A stretch of DNA of 64,000 bases from Patella vulgata (Eukaryota > Mollusca > Gastropoda > Patellidae), in contig NC_065887.2 in assembly GCF_932274485.2 (NCBI RefSeq), forward strand, positions 14,666,001-14,730,000, written 5' to 3'. Made by a program: the position numbers and the translations under genes. The notes under the pieces were generated by a model that saw only the letters and a list, made by a program, of their open reading frames with translations, had not been told where the DNA came from and made no database searches. Positions 43,936 through 55,934 of the stretch are shown in pieces; position 1 is the stretch's first letter, and each line of letters starts with the position of its first letter.

Positions 43936-45479
43936 CAACTTCCACTAAGATATAAATATCCGCTTCCACAGACATAGCTCATTATAGGCCAGTCCACACC
44001 CATGGCGATTTTGCGCGACCAACAATTGTCATCTCTGGAGGGTTCACAACCTTCGTAGGTATTCCACAAGCAGTAACAGTTCTGAAATAAAAAGAGCATC
44101 CCTTTATTATGTGTGGTCTCATCTCTCACCATTAAAGGGAAAACTGTTCATGACAAGCATTCTGGGGGTATAAGTAATTAAAAGCAATGCGTTTCCCCTG
44201 CAGGCCCAAGCAATGCATGCAGTTATTCGAGTTTGCGACTGTGGTCTACTAGCCATAGTTTAAACAACATTTTATTCATTCGAACAGGATTGGCATTCTT
44301 TTGTAGGGATACAAAAAAACCCATAAAAAACATAAAAGTTGGCTATTAAAAAAAGTAATTCCGGACAACAGAAATATCATTTATTTTGGTACAGTAAAGG
44401 ACTTTAATGATTAAACAAATACGAGAGAACTATATATATGAATACGGAACCGAGCATGACATCATCGCAGCCATCTTATTATTTTGACATCATACCAAAA
44501 ACCCGTCATTCGATGTACAATTGTACGGAACAAATATAAATATACCATACAAGACGATGGGTAAGGTCAAATGTAGTGTTGGAGTGAATAGTTATTCTTT
44601 ATTTTCATTCAACTGTGAATAAAATTACAAGGTAGAGTCTCTAGACAACACTAGTGTTACCGGCAACAAATTCCGCTTATCCTGCTTCGATAATTTCTTG
44701 TCTTATTTCTAAGGAACATCAGATTTTATGTGTTTTGTATAAATATTGAAGGACTTTTAAAATTGTATAAAGATATTAGACTAAAACAAATAACATTTTA
44801 TGAAAATTAGATAACACATATCTTACTTTTGACGTATTCGCCATAGCACCAGGCAGTGGGTGCTAAGGTGAAGATGACGGCTTTAGACAAAATTTTGGTG
44901 GTGGGTAGGGTTAGTCCTAAGACCTCCATAGTTGCAACCTCAATCATTTCTGTCAGTCCTATAGAGATAAAATCGAATTTATATATCATAAGCTGTGAAA
45001 ATGGTGAAAAACCATAAAAATAATTGTAAACTTTTGACGGCTCTTTTACTTATATTAGATATTGTATATAAATGATCTTGTGACATTTTGTAGCTGAACT
45101 CATCCCCTAATCACCCTATATGGATATATCTCTCAGAACCCACTCAGGTCTATTCCAGGCTGGATACCAAACACTATCAATAATTCCTATCATTTTACGT
45201 ACTAAGTTCAAATCTATATAGAGCACTCTTCCTGGGGATGACTGCCATAGGGTCATTATCAAAAATAAGAGAGACATCCATATTTATGATATCAAAAATA
45301 AAAATGACCGGAATCCACATACTGAGTGAGCGAGCGTATTTTGAACTTTATCTATTTTGTGGAAAAATCAACTCGTCTCCAAGCATTAAAGTCAAAATAG
45401 AACGTTTTTAACTCAACGTTCCTTCAAAATAAGACACGAATACTAATATGGGGACTGATTTCAATTTATGATAAATAAA
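43441..45479. other. Intergenic; one weak minus-strand exon candidate
   Basis: (CT)n at 43904-43932. On the minus strand 44958-44826 is open between an acceptor (ATCTCTATAG) and a donor (GTAAGAT), and another acceptor (TTTTATTTCAG) lies at 44085. Phase-correct joining gives only about a dozen more codons. No family recognised. Confidence 0.3.
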
Positions 45480-45690
45480 AAATTCCGGAAATAATACCGG
45501 AAAACACCGGAAAATTATCCGAAAACACCGAAAAATTCTGAGAAAATATCAACAGGAAATAGAATGAAAACCATACTCGCTGGAACTGCTTAGAGCGCTC
45601 TCTAAATATAAATTCAACTCTTAGGTCATAAATATTTTCTGAAAACACCGGAATAAAGTACCGGAAAACACCGGAAAAATAATAAAAAGC
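45480..45690 (+). repeat. ACCGGAAAAC cluster 2
   Basis: ACCGGAAAACACCGGAAAA occurs near 45497 and 45660 with degenerate copies between (CCGAAAACACCGAAAAATT). Same motif and strand as the cluster at 35818. Confidence 0.7.
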
Positions 45691-47586
45691 GAACGGAGAT
45701 TGATAATAGGTTGCTACTTGGAAGAAACTTATTGACATGCATCCATGCTTTATTTTCGGCTTTTTACTATGAGACTCAGTAGAATGTATGGTCTGAACAG
45801 GTTCTAAGCTTGGTATCCAACTTAACCGGAAGTAAATCGTGTACGCAGGTCAATCAAAATAGTTTCTTCCATCAGTACAAATTAGTCAAGCAAGGTCATT
45901 CTCATTATGTGATATGCACTAGTATAAAGATTCATTTTGAATGAAATGAAAGACAAGGTATCTCTTTACATTACAAAGAGGTGTACAGTTGTCACAGTAT
46001 TTCTTTTCCTCAGACTGATTATAAGTTTTATCCTGACTGAAAACAACTATAATCTTTACATAGATTAGAATGAAAATAATGAGTAACTATGGTCATTTAG
46101 TTCTTACATCACTGCGATTTGCAGCCACCTGCGGTATGGTCCCAGATCACTAAATCTATTCTGCTAAATGGCTAGAGTTCCTGATTGTAAAAAAAGATCT
46201 ATAATTATGGTTCCAATGCGATACTAAATCATGACATATTGAGGTTTATACAATTTTATAAAATACACAAAATAAACTAAAGTTAGTTACATATAATAAT
46301 GATGCTCAATCACCGGCATAACGGCCGAAAAGGAGCATTTTATAGTCATTTTACTGATTTTGCGAAAAAGACGCCATTGCTGAGACCAAGCAAACACTGG
46401 GACGAGTGTTCAGTCAGAAACTGTCCAGGTCTCAATGAACAGATGTAGAGAGACTGGATAGATGCTACCCGATCGATTTTAAACGTTAGATAATGAATTT
46501 TCTTATATTTACAGGCCGCAACTAGGGCTAAAATTATCTGAAAATGGCATTTTTCAAGTTGCCCCCGCAGGTTAATGGAGTGGGCAGTTCTTAAGTTCCG
46601 CTCACTTTTTTGGTAGAGCTACTTCATGACATCATACCACCCGGATACTGATAAATTTCACATCTTCTATCTACTCAAAGAGCATTGCAAGCATACACAT
46701 AGATCTGTGATTTTTCCGAAAAATTTAATGAGCAGTCAAATTTAAGATGGCTATAGTAACTCAGGGAAATAGATATAAAAATCAATACTTGTGAGGAATT
46801 GAGGGCCTAACAGGCCCTCTTCAAATATTGCCTCAGATGGGGTGGATAAATTAAAATAATGCTGTGGAGCTCCTGCAAAGTAACGCAAAAATCTACTGAA
46901 AAATCAGCTATTTTACGGTAAAAAAACTAATTGCCCGCTGTAGGCCGTACAGGCGGGCGATGACTGAAATATTTATACCTGTGATACAGGACCCCTAGGG
47001 GGTCATATAGCAATAGTCTGATGGGAAACTTCAAACATCACACCTTAGCACATTTTCAAGATTTTGCCTGGTCCTCTCGCGAATACGTTCTTAACCCCTA
47101 GGGGATGGAGGTTGTGTCTTATTGGAGGCCATGTAAAAAACATAGGAAAACTTTCATGAGCTGAGATTAGGGAAACAATAGATTGACACTAGTGTTGGGT
47201 TCACTTCACTTGAGTAATTAAAAACCAAGATAATGTTACATGGTTGGTTGAGGTCAAAATATTGAGTCAGTATTAAGATTAGAGGTAATAACTTTAGAAA
47301 AAAAATCAAAGTTTTAACTGCTTTATATAATTCGCCTCAAATTATGTACTTAGACGTAAATAGAAAAAAATCAATTATGGAAAATGACCACGAGTTTCAA
47401 TTTTAAAAATAAGAAATTTTCGAATGTGTAACTTATATCTAATCTGAACATCAAATTCAGGAGCTCAGGTTAACTCTTTTACTGACACAAACTCTAACAC
47501 TGGCACTAACTTTTTATTCTGACCTGACCTAATGTGGAAGTGAGGGTGATCACAAATGACAAAATAATAATTTTAAAAAAAACATA
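45691..47586. other. Intergenic, nothing recognised
   Basis: Unique-looking AT-rich sequence. No coding, RNA or repeat feature could be supported by eye. Confidence 0.35.
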
Positions 47587-48052
47587 GGGAGGCAGACCAC
47601 CATTAATTTTCCATATCTCGGTACCCACAAATTGTAGTGCCGGCTATTTTTAGATATATTTTTCTCCCTCCTTTCCTGCCATTTTGCATGCTTATCTCTA
47701 TTGACTTTTTGGTGTAGAATTGATGAAGAGGCATTGAATTTCTATTTTCTGCCTGGTTTGGTGTCAGATTGAGATTTTTAAGGCGGAAGACTACAAGGAG
47801 TAAAGAGGCTTTGTTTTGTTTTTGCACTAACACGGACATGATATTCTGACCCCAGTCTGCTATGAATTTCAGTGAATTGAAATTTTGGTGGTCAACCTCA
47901 TACAAATTTATTACTCTGATGATCCCATGATGTCATACTTGCTGTGCTGTAAAGCGAAGTTCTCAACGAAATTTAGGGAATGGGCTACAGCATGTAGAAC
48001 ACCACTGATTTGACATTGGAGTCAATGGAGAAATTAATGGTGGTCTGCCTCC
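47587..48052. mobile_element. 466-bp MITE
   Basis: GGAGGCAGACCACCATTAAT on the left and ATTAATGGTGGTCTGCCTCC on the right are perfect inverted ends. ATA stands outside each end, so the target is TA or ATA, fitting Tc1/mariner-type MITEs. A 100-codon minus frame inside has no recognisable domain. Confidence 0.82.
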
Positions 48053-48164
48053 ATAGACGTTCAGTTTGAACTGTTCACGTATTAATAATATGTGTGCTAT
48101 TAGAAACATATCAAGGTTCCAGAAAATAGAGCCATACGCCCGTCAATGAAGAAAGAGAGTGTGT

Positions 48165-48275
48165 ACACGGGACCTCCTAATGACAAGTCGCTGCTACTTG
48201 ACAGGCCATCTGTCTTGCATCACTGACTGGCCAACCCAGGGATCGAACCCGGTACCTCCAGGTTAACGAGCCAGG
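48165..48275 (-). repeat. SINE-A fragment, antisense
   Basis: GTGTACACGGGACCTCC and CAGGGATCGAACCCGGTACC (B-box, antisense), ending in CCAGGTTAACGAGCCAG. Confidence 0.65.
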
Positions 48276-48349
48276 TATTTTATAGAGAAAAGTGTTCATA
48301 CAGTCGTGATTAAGGTCCGATTATAATAAATCAACAAATAATGTTTAAT

Positions 48350-48481
48350 GACAATACTTATTTAAAGGAGATAAACCGCTTACTAAAAACACGTATCAAA
48401 ATTCAATATCAGGCTATTTCGATCAATATTGAAGTTGCTATCTTACCGTGAAATATGTGATCCTAATACCCAATCCCTAAG
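48350..48481 (+). repeat. Dispersed repeat F, left piece
   Basis: AAAGGAGATAAACCGC and ATTCAATATCAGGC match repeat F at 3541; GATCAATATTGAAGTTGCTA resembles 15780. It is interrupted by the TIR element; the rest resumes after 51608. Confidence 0.5.
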
Positions 48482-51400
48482 GGCAGTGTGAAGTTAGCTC
48501 GATTTTCGTTTTTCAATATTAGTGAATAACGAAAAACGAGCTACTCGTTTTTCGATATTGGCGAATAACGAAAAACAACTAGCTCGTTTTTCGATATTGG
48601 CGAATGTCGAAAAACGAGTCACTCGTTTTTCGATATTCAAACTTGAATCTCAAAAAAGTAGATTTAATGGATGTACATCGATAGAATGTCTCCAAAACAC
48701 ATTTGATTAAATTAGTTTTGTAAAACGAATTAAATATATCGTAATAGAGGATGCCTGAGCAGTGTATTCACATAAAACTGCTCTTTCTCCTTGTTTTTTT
48801 TATATTGGCGAATCTCGAAAAAAGAGCTACTCGTTTTTCGATATTCAAACTTGAATCTCAAAAAAGTAGATTTAATGGATGTACATCGACAGAATGCAGT
48901 TATATGTGAATACACTGCTCAGGCATCCTCTATTACGATATATTTAGTTCGTTTTACAAAACTGATTTAATCAAATGTGTTTTGGAGACATTCTGTTGAT
49001 GTACATCCATTAAATCTACTTTTTTGAGATTCAAGTTTGAATATCGAAAAACGATATGTGAATCCACTGCTCGGTCATCCTCATTTATGATATCTTTAGT
49101 TCGTTTTAGAAAACGTATTTAATCAAATGTGTTTTGGAGATATCTATTACGATATATTTAGTTCGTTTTACAAAACTGATTTAATCAAATGTGTTTTGGA
49201 GACATTCTGTCGATGTACATCCATTAAATCTACTTTTTTGAGATTCAAGTTTGAATATCGAAAAACGAGTAGCTCGTTTTTCGAGATTCGCCAGTATCAA
49301 AAAACAAGAAGAAATATCAGTTTTATGTGGATCCACTGCTCAGGCATCCTCATTAATGATATCTTTAGTTCGTTTTAGAAAACGTATTGAATCAAATGTG
49401 TTTTGGAGACATTCTGTAGATATACATCCATCAAATGTGCTTTTTTGAGATTCAAGCCTGAATATCGAAAAACAAGCTACACGTTTTTTGACATTCGCCA
49501 ATATCAAAAAACAAGTAGAAAGAGTAATTTTTATGTGAATCCACTGCTCAGGCATCCTCATTAATGATATCTTTAGTTCGTTTTACAAAACTGATTTAAT
49601 CAAATGTGCTTTGGAGACATTCTATCGATGTAAATCCATTAAATCTACTTTTTTGAGATTCGAGTAGCTCGTTTTTCGAGATTCGCCAATATCAAAAAAC
49701 AAGGAGAAATATCAGTTTTATGTGAATCCACTGCTCAGGCATCCTCTTTTATGATATCTTTAGTTCGTTTTAGAAAACGTATTTAATCAAATGTGTTTTG
49801 GGGAAATTCTGTAGATTTATAACCATCAAATCTGGCTTTTTGAGATTCAAGTTTGAATATCGAAAAACGAGTAGCTCGTATTTCGAGATTCGCCAATATC
49901 AAAAAACAAGGAGAAAGGGCAGTTTTTATGTGAATACACTGCTCAGGCATCCTCTATTACGATATATTTAGTTCGTTTTACAAAACTGATTTAATCAAAT
50001 GTGTTTTGGAGACATTCTATCGATGTACATCCATTTAATCTACTTTTTTGAGATTCAAGTTTGAATATCGAAAAAGGAGTAGCTCGTTTTTCGAGATTCG
50101 CCAATATAAAACAAACAAGAAGAAAGAGCAGTTTTATGTGAATCCACTGCTCAGGCATCCTAATTTATGATATTTTTAGTTCGTTTTAGAATACTTATAT
50201 AATCAAATGTGTTTTGGAGACATTCTGTAGATATACATGATTAAAATTTGTATTTTTGACATTCAAGCCTGAATATCGAAAAACGAATAGCTCGTTTTTC
50301 GAGATTCGCCAATATCAAAAAACAAGGAGAAAGAGCAGTTTTTATGTTACTACACTGCTCAGGCATCCTCTATTACGATATATTTAGTTCGTTTTACAAA
50401 ACTGATTTAATCAAATGTGTTTTGGAGACATTCTGTCGATGTACATCCATTAAATCTACTTTTTTGAGATTCAAGTTTGAATATCGAAAAAAGGGTAGCT
50501 CTTTTTTCGAGATTCGCCAATATAAAAAAAAACAAGAAAAAATATCAGTTTTATGTGAATCCACTGCTCAGGCATCCTCATTTATGATATCTTTAGTTCG
50601 TTTTAGAAAACGTATTTAATCAAATGTGTTTTGGAGAAATTCTGTAGATGTACATCCATTAAATCTACTTTTTTGAGATTCAAGTTTGAATATCGAAAAA
50701 CGAGTAGCTCGTTTTTCGAGATTCGCCAGTATCAAAAAACAAGAAGAAATATCAGTTTTAATCAATGTGTTTTGGAGACATTCTGTAGATATACATCAAT
50801 CAAATGTGCTTCTTTGAGATTCAAGCCTGAATATCGAAACACAAGCTACACGTTTTTCGACATTCGCCAATATCAAAAAACAAGTAGAAAGATTAATTTT
50901 TATGTGAATCCACTGCTCAGGCATCCTCATTAATGATATCTTTAGTTCGTTTTACAAAACTGATTTAATCAAATGTGCTTTGGAGACATTCTATCGATGT
51001 ACATCCATTAAATCTACTTTTTTGAGATCCAAGTTTGAATATCGAAAAACGAGTAGCTCGTTTTTCGAGATTCGCCAATATCAAAAAAAAACAAGGAGAA
51101 AGAGCAGTTTTATGTGAATCCACTGTTTAGGCATCCTAATTTATGATATTTTTAGAATACTTATATAATCAAATGTGTTTTGGAGACATTCTGTAGATAT
51201 ACATGATTAAAATTTGTATTTTTCACATTCAAGCCTGAATATCGAAAAATGAGTAGCTCGTTTTTCGAGATTCTCCAATATCAAAAAACAAGAAGAAAGC
51301 GCAGTTTTTATGTGAATACACTGCTCAGGCATCCTCTATTACGATATATTTAGTTCGTTTTACAAAACTGATTTAATCAAATGTGTTTTGGAGACATTCT

Positions 51401-51608
51401 GTCGATGTACTTCCATTAAATCTACTTTTTTGAGATTCAAGTTTGAATATCGAAAAACGAGTGGCTCATTTTTCGACATTCGCTAATATCGAAAAACGAG
51501 CTAGTTGTTTTTCGTTATTCGCCAATATCGAATAACGAGTAGCTCGTTTTTCGTTATTCACCAATATTGAAAAACGAAAAACGAAAATCGAGCTAACTTC
51601 ACACTGCC
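48482..51608. mobile_element. 3.1-kb TIR element filled with a palindromic satellite
   Basis: Left end GGCAGTGTGAAGTTAGCTCG (48482) and right end CGAGCTAACTTCACACTGCC (to 51608) are perfect inverted copies; similarity continues about 50 bases inward except for one extra AAAAACG on the right. Inside is a roughly 207-bp satellite: one inverted copy (about 48640-48895), then about eleven in direct sense. CAGTG termini recall hAT elements, but no 8-bp target duplication is visible. No transposase. It is inserted in dispersed repeat F. Confidence 0.8.
48640..51480. repeat. Satellite of about 207 bp with palindromic core
   Basis: The landmark CTCAGGCATCCT recurs near 48918, 49338, 49548, 49735, 49943, 50152, 50357, 50568, 50921, 51128 (variant) and 51323; most spacings are 187-211. 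Each unit carries a 25-base palindrome, CGAAAAACGAG-TAG-CTCGTTTTTCG, then TTTAGTTCGTTTTA, AATCAAATGTGTTTTGGAGA and ATGTACATCCATTAAATCTA. Some units are mosaics (353-base gap before 50921). Confidence 0.85.
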
Positions 51609-51985
51609 ATATCTAAGACGCTTTGGGTGTCATTAAAATTATAAACTCGACATTGACTATATGTCAATCCGCGACTAATACATAGTGCAATACCTATATT
51701 GCGCGGGGTCTTTAGCAATGGGATGAAACCGGAGGGCACAGAAAAGAAAACATATCCTACTGATTCACAAACGACAAAGTAATAAAAAACCGATTAAAAT
51801 GATCTAAGCAGGCGTAAACGACTGTTCAATTTGGACCGTTCCGTATTTCACCGAACGTACTGATTAGGGCTTTCAATTACTAATTGAATGTATATCACTT
51901 TATATGCATTCATTTTACATTAATATGTGCTTTTAGATCCGTTTCGTCTATTCTAAGTCTTCAATGAATGGAGCTATAATGTTCT
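51609..51985 (+). repeat. Dispersed repeat F right piece with a SINE-B scrap
   Basis: ACCGAACGTACTGATTAG, TTTATATGCATTCATTTTAC and TGCTTTTAGATCCG match 3760-3850. At about 51700-51755, GGGGTCTTTAGCAATGGGAT is a SINE-B scrap (antisense). Confidence 0.5.
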
Positions 51986-52011
51986 ACCATTATCACAGTA
52001 TCCACAGAACA

Positions 52012-52245
52012 AATGAAATGAAATGAAATGGGGTTTAACGTCCCGCTGTTGTTCTCCTATACTGGGCCAATGAAGACGGGCATACGCCATACAGTGTGCT
52101 ATGAGGGAAATTTTGCCCGGGCAGCGGCACTATCGCCTACTCTTATATCAAATTCCAACTGCCAAGGGATCTTTTACGTGCATTCCAATGTATACACGGG
52201 ATCTCGGTTTTTCGTCTCATCCGAAGGACTAGACAGCTGTCCTTA
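52012..52245 (-). repeat. SINE-A 3' part, antisense
   Basis: AATGAAATGAAATGAAATGG, CGCCATACAGTGTGCTATGA and GATCTTTTACGTGCATTCCA. Closely similar to the copies at 23202 and 58187. 5'-truncated. Confidence 0.87.
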
Positions 52246-52319
52246 ATTGAAAAGCCTTCCACAGCACAAAGTTGTTGTTGGGTTAAAACCTAAAGATTCA
52301 AACAGGGATGCGAGTTTAC

Positions 52320-52700
52320 AGATGTATTATCCAAGAGCTTAATCTGCCTATGGAACGGATTATAACACCCGTGCCATATTATGATTTAACGCTAAACTAG
52401 ATAAACTAGACCTTGTTTATTATCGTTACAATAGTACTTGACAATAGAGACTATTTACGCTATATCTTGTCACAACCACAAAATTAATCTGACTGAAATT
52501 TTCTATATATTCTTTTGTTGGTAACTTTTTTGCACTATTACAACAGGAAGGGTCCGCTATGATGGAATAAAATTAAATAAAACGAAACGGGGTTTACCAT
52601 CTTACTATTTGCTCGGAATAAATTAACTAGACTGAAACTTTCAATATATTAATTATTCATTATTTAACTATTATTTAACGACCAGTTCTTTATCCAAATC
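52320..52700 (+). repeat. Dispersed repeat E, copy 3
   Basis: GTATTATCCAAGAGCTTAATCTGCC start and ACATACTGCACCTTTA end; contains CTGACTGAAATTTTC. Confidence 0.4.
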
Positions 52701-52914
52701 TTACATACTGCACCTTTAAAGAATAATATCGACAAATCCTTTTATTTGAATACTCGATTTGATAGCGACGGGAATGCTGATATAGTAGATCTGTAGTTTA
52801 TGAACAGTGGTAAAAGAGCTACATTAATTGTGTACATATTTCTATTTGATTTATAACTGAGTGACATGGTGATTTGATGAATCTTCTTGTACGTTTCTCG
52901 TCGTACCGTTGATG

Positions 52915-53185
52915 TTTCCACTGTCCACGTATTATTACATAACAATAAAGACATGTTAACATGACCGATAATATATCAAGAAGATTCATTATCAACACTT
53001 TTGATTAAGTGCCTGTTTTTTGCTGAATTTACACTCATTGCTTCGGGGTCATGAATGTCATCTGACCATTGCAAGGGTCATTTGATGGATGTATTATAGG
53101 GAAAAAATGCAGACAATAGGGGTATAAATGTTGAGCGGTTTGCTGTTGTCTTCATTCGGTTTTGAGCATTCACAAGAAAACCTGG
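52915..53185 (+). promoter_or_regulatory. MGR4 promoter and non-coding exon 1
   Basis: TATAAA at 53123-53128 in GGGGTATAAATG. Start is probably near 53152 (TCTTCATTCGGTTTTGA, also at MGR3) and exon 1 ends at 53185 before GTGAGT. The 210 bases upstream align with the MGR3 promoter. The join to the coding exon uses the acceptor at 53761. Confidence 0.75.
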
Positions 53186-53249
53186 GTGAGTAAACAGCTA
53201 CTTTAAATTTTTCAGATCTTGTAAGATTTCATTGAGTTAGATGATGGTT

Positions 53250-53524
53250 CGCTAGCCTGGGGTGTCCTGGGTTCGATTCAGATATTCGTCAAAATAGTTA
53301 CTCGGGATTATCCGACTTGTTTCAGTGGTGTAGGACGGAGTGGACGAGAAACCGAGGCCACGTGTATACATTGGTGTGCACGTAGAAAAAAACCCAGGCC
53401 GCTTGAATCCGCAATACGGGTAGACTGTAGTGCCACTGTCTCGGCAAAATTCGCTCATATAACACAATGGTGTAAGCATGTCATCATTGACCATGATGGA
53501 CGTTGAACCCCATTTCTTTTTCAT
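53250..53524 (+). repeat. SINE-A, diverged, in MGR4 intron 1
   Basis: TCGCTAGCCTGGGGTGTCCT, CACGTGTATACATTGGTGTG and GGACGTTGAACCCCATTTC. The A-box region is lost. Confidence 0.75.
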
Positions 53525-53779
53525 TTTAAGCTTTCCGACAAGCACGGTACAGTCAAATTGTGAGAGGGGCATAGGCTCGAACGAGGAAGTCTACCATTCA
53601 GTAAACTTTGCTTAACCTTTGGTTCGCGATCGTCCAACGACAGGTAACAAATATATTTCATCGGTTTCCAAAGTCTAGAAGACTTTATCATTTGGCCATC
53701 TGCTTTTTTGTTTTTCTTTAAGTATTTCATGACATACGAATACTTTATTTATATTTTCCAGAACACTGAAACTTTAATA

Positions 53780-54473
53780 ATGAATCCAGCAACTGTTTTT
53801 GTCCTTGTCGCCGGTATGGTAGTTGTATCTCACGGTAAGTAATATTTATAACCGCTTTATTAGATGACAAAACAACACACAACAGAGATTGTTAGAAACT
53901 TAATCGGTTTTAGTTTTATCGAGGATTTCCAATATACAACTCTATAGCAGTTAATAAGACCAATAAAAGAACGGAATCAGAATCAACACATTCGATTTTT
54001 CTTATACAAAGTCATGATTTCTATTTTCAGCTCAAGGCATGGGCGGTATGGGAGGAGGCATGGGTGGTATGGGCATGCTTGCACCTATGATGATGGGCGG
54101 TATGGGTGGTGGTATGGATATGAGAACTCTGATGATGATGAATATGATGCGAGGAGGTGGAGGTGGACGAGGTGGAGCTGCTGGGGGTGGTATGAGTGGA
54201 TTATTGCCTCTCTTAGCAATGGGGGGCAATATGGGATCTGACGCCATGGTCCCATTGATGATGATGATGAACAAAAATGGACAACAGGGAGGAGCCATGG
54301 ACCCAATGATGATGATGATGATGATGGGCGGTAATGATAGCTTAATGAAACTTATGCCTCTTATGATGATGAATCAAAACCAAGGCGCCGGTACTTCTCC
54401 CACACACGGACTTACAGGAGCTGCTCCCCCACTCGGTGCTGCTTCAGCAACATCAGGCGGTCTGGCGTATTAA
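53780..54473 (+). CDS. MGR4: secreted Met/Gly-rich protein (two coding exons)
   Basis: Coding exons 53780-53834 and 54031-54473, phase 1, 165 residues. Signal peptide MNPATVFVLVAGMVVVSHA, cleaved before QGMGG. The mature protein is cysteine-free, about one quarter Met, with the same blocks as MGR3: MDMRTLMMMNMMRGG, GLLPLLAMGGN, seven Met then GGND, KLMPLMMMNQ, and APPLGAASATSGG at the end. The intron between coding exons is only 196 bases against 1.3 kb in MGR3, which holds a SINE. Exon 2 shares 180 consecutive identical bases with MGR3 although the signal exons differ at 6 of 55 positions. AATAAA at 54566 is the poly(A) candidate. Function unknown; secreted. Confidence 0.88.
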
Positions 54474-54565
54474 AAGATTATCACAATATTTGAATATTTC
54501 TTGCTTGGACATGTTTTGTTTCAATGTTTCTAATGTATCAATGTTTTAATGAGCATACTCTGTTG

Positions 54566-54571
54566 AATAAA
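54566..54571 (+). other. MGR4 poly(A) signal
   Basis: AATAAA about 93 bases after the stop, in CTGTTGAATAAATCC. Confidence 0.55.
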
Positions 54572-55934
54572 TCCTTTTACAAATTATTATTATCAATTAC
54601 TCTACGGTCAAGCCAGCATATTGGGAATATGTAAAGGGATCAAGATACCGTCGGACCCGCGGCCCATATTCAAACAAAAATGAATGTAGCAGCTTCTTTG
54701 CGCTTTAATACAAATGACTGTCTTTTTTAACAGATACAGTTTTCATCCTAACTCTGATGAACCGTATTGCCAAAGAAATAATATTATCAAGATAAGAAAC
54801 TATAGAAAGGAAGATATTTTATTATTATCAACACTGTTTTGTTGGAAACCATAAGTAAGTTTCAGATGACAGTCCCGTTGCCACTGGCCAGAGAGCGTAT
54901 CGTTCCCATGACAGACTGAGAGACTGAAAGAGAGTTGGTTTAACATTCTACTTCCACATACAGACAGCCTTGTCTCCTCGGGAATGGGCAATAGATGACA
55001 CATTCAAGACGTGGGCAGCAAGGAGTCCATTTTGCAAGCATTCGCTACGACTATTGACTTCTTGATCTTTACTTCCCCAACCCTTCAGAAACGGGGGATT
55101 ATGTACAAAATGAAATGTTTAAACGACCACTGGTCTGTGTTACAGAGACTCGAGTGTCACGGGTATGGTTACAATGAATCTTATTCGGGACACTATAGCC
55201 CTGCTCGATCAACATAAATATCTCTACCTCAAACAGAATAAATCATGTTTATAACTCCCTAGAATTCATCATTCAGTCATTATATTTACGCATTTCTAGG
55301 CGTGTAAATAAGAATATATGTGTTCCAAAATCCGACCTTTATATGGCCGAGGTAGGCGCTGTGCAAATCGTCAAGTATCCCGGATAAATTGTCCCGGAAA
55401 CTGTTGTCTATATAATAGTTCAAAGGTACTCTTCTACATCTTCAAGGCGTTAAACGGCGAAGCTCCATCTTAAAGTCTTGTAGAACCCTATACTACCAGC
55501 TGAAGTCTCTGTTCTCAGGAGACGCGTCTTCTAAAATCTTTAACTATTACCTGTAAGTTGCAGTATAACGCCCCACGCCCGCGCTCATTGTGTAGTTTCA
55601 AAAACAGGTTAGGGATTAAATAGGCCGTCAAACGATATAAAATGGAAAATCGAAACTCGGGATTAGTCTAATGTCCATGTCACTTTATACAATTCAATTC
55701 GGGCCGTCTTATCTCGTTGGCGTTGGTTTGGTTTTTTGAGTTTAATTCAGTTTTTTAATGGACTTAATTTACGACAGTCCTAGACAGTTTCCTAGTTTTC
55801 CTATGGGGTAATCCACCTCGGGGCGTAACATTATTACAAATAATGTTCAGGCAACGTGGCAATCTTACATTATTTGAAATATTGAACTCGCCTGAAGATT
55901 TATTTTAATGTGACGCCCTCGTGCAGTACCAATC
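54572..55934. other. Intergenic, nothing firmly recognised
   Basis: A plus-strand frame at 55080-55215 follows an acceptor-like CCCAACCCTTCAG and reads protein-like (RLECHGYGYNESYSGHYSP), but no family and no partner exon were found. Confidence 0.3.

Noticed and set aside
43902-44132. Cysteine-containing minus frame ending in a Ser-Glu-Arg-Glu run
   Set aside because: The RE repeat is a (GA)n microsatellite. The frame is out of phase with the only upstream exon candidate, so it is not called a gene.
47603-47905. 100-codon minus frame within the MITE at 47587
   Set aside because: No domain recognised; most likely chance in a non-autonomous element, though it could be tested by looking for conservation among copies.
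49127-50933. Repeated protein-like frames reading FCRCTSIKSTFLRFKFEYRK
   Set aside because: They are translations of the 207-bp satellite, appear on both strands and stop within each unit. No transcript signals.
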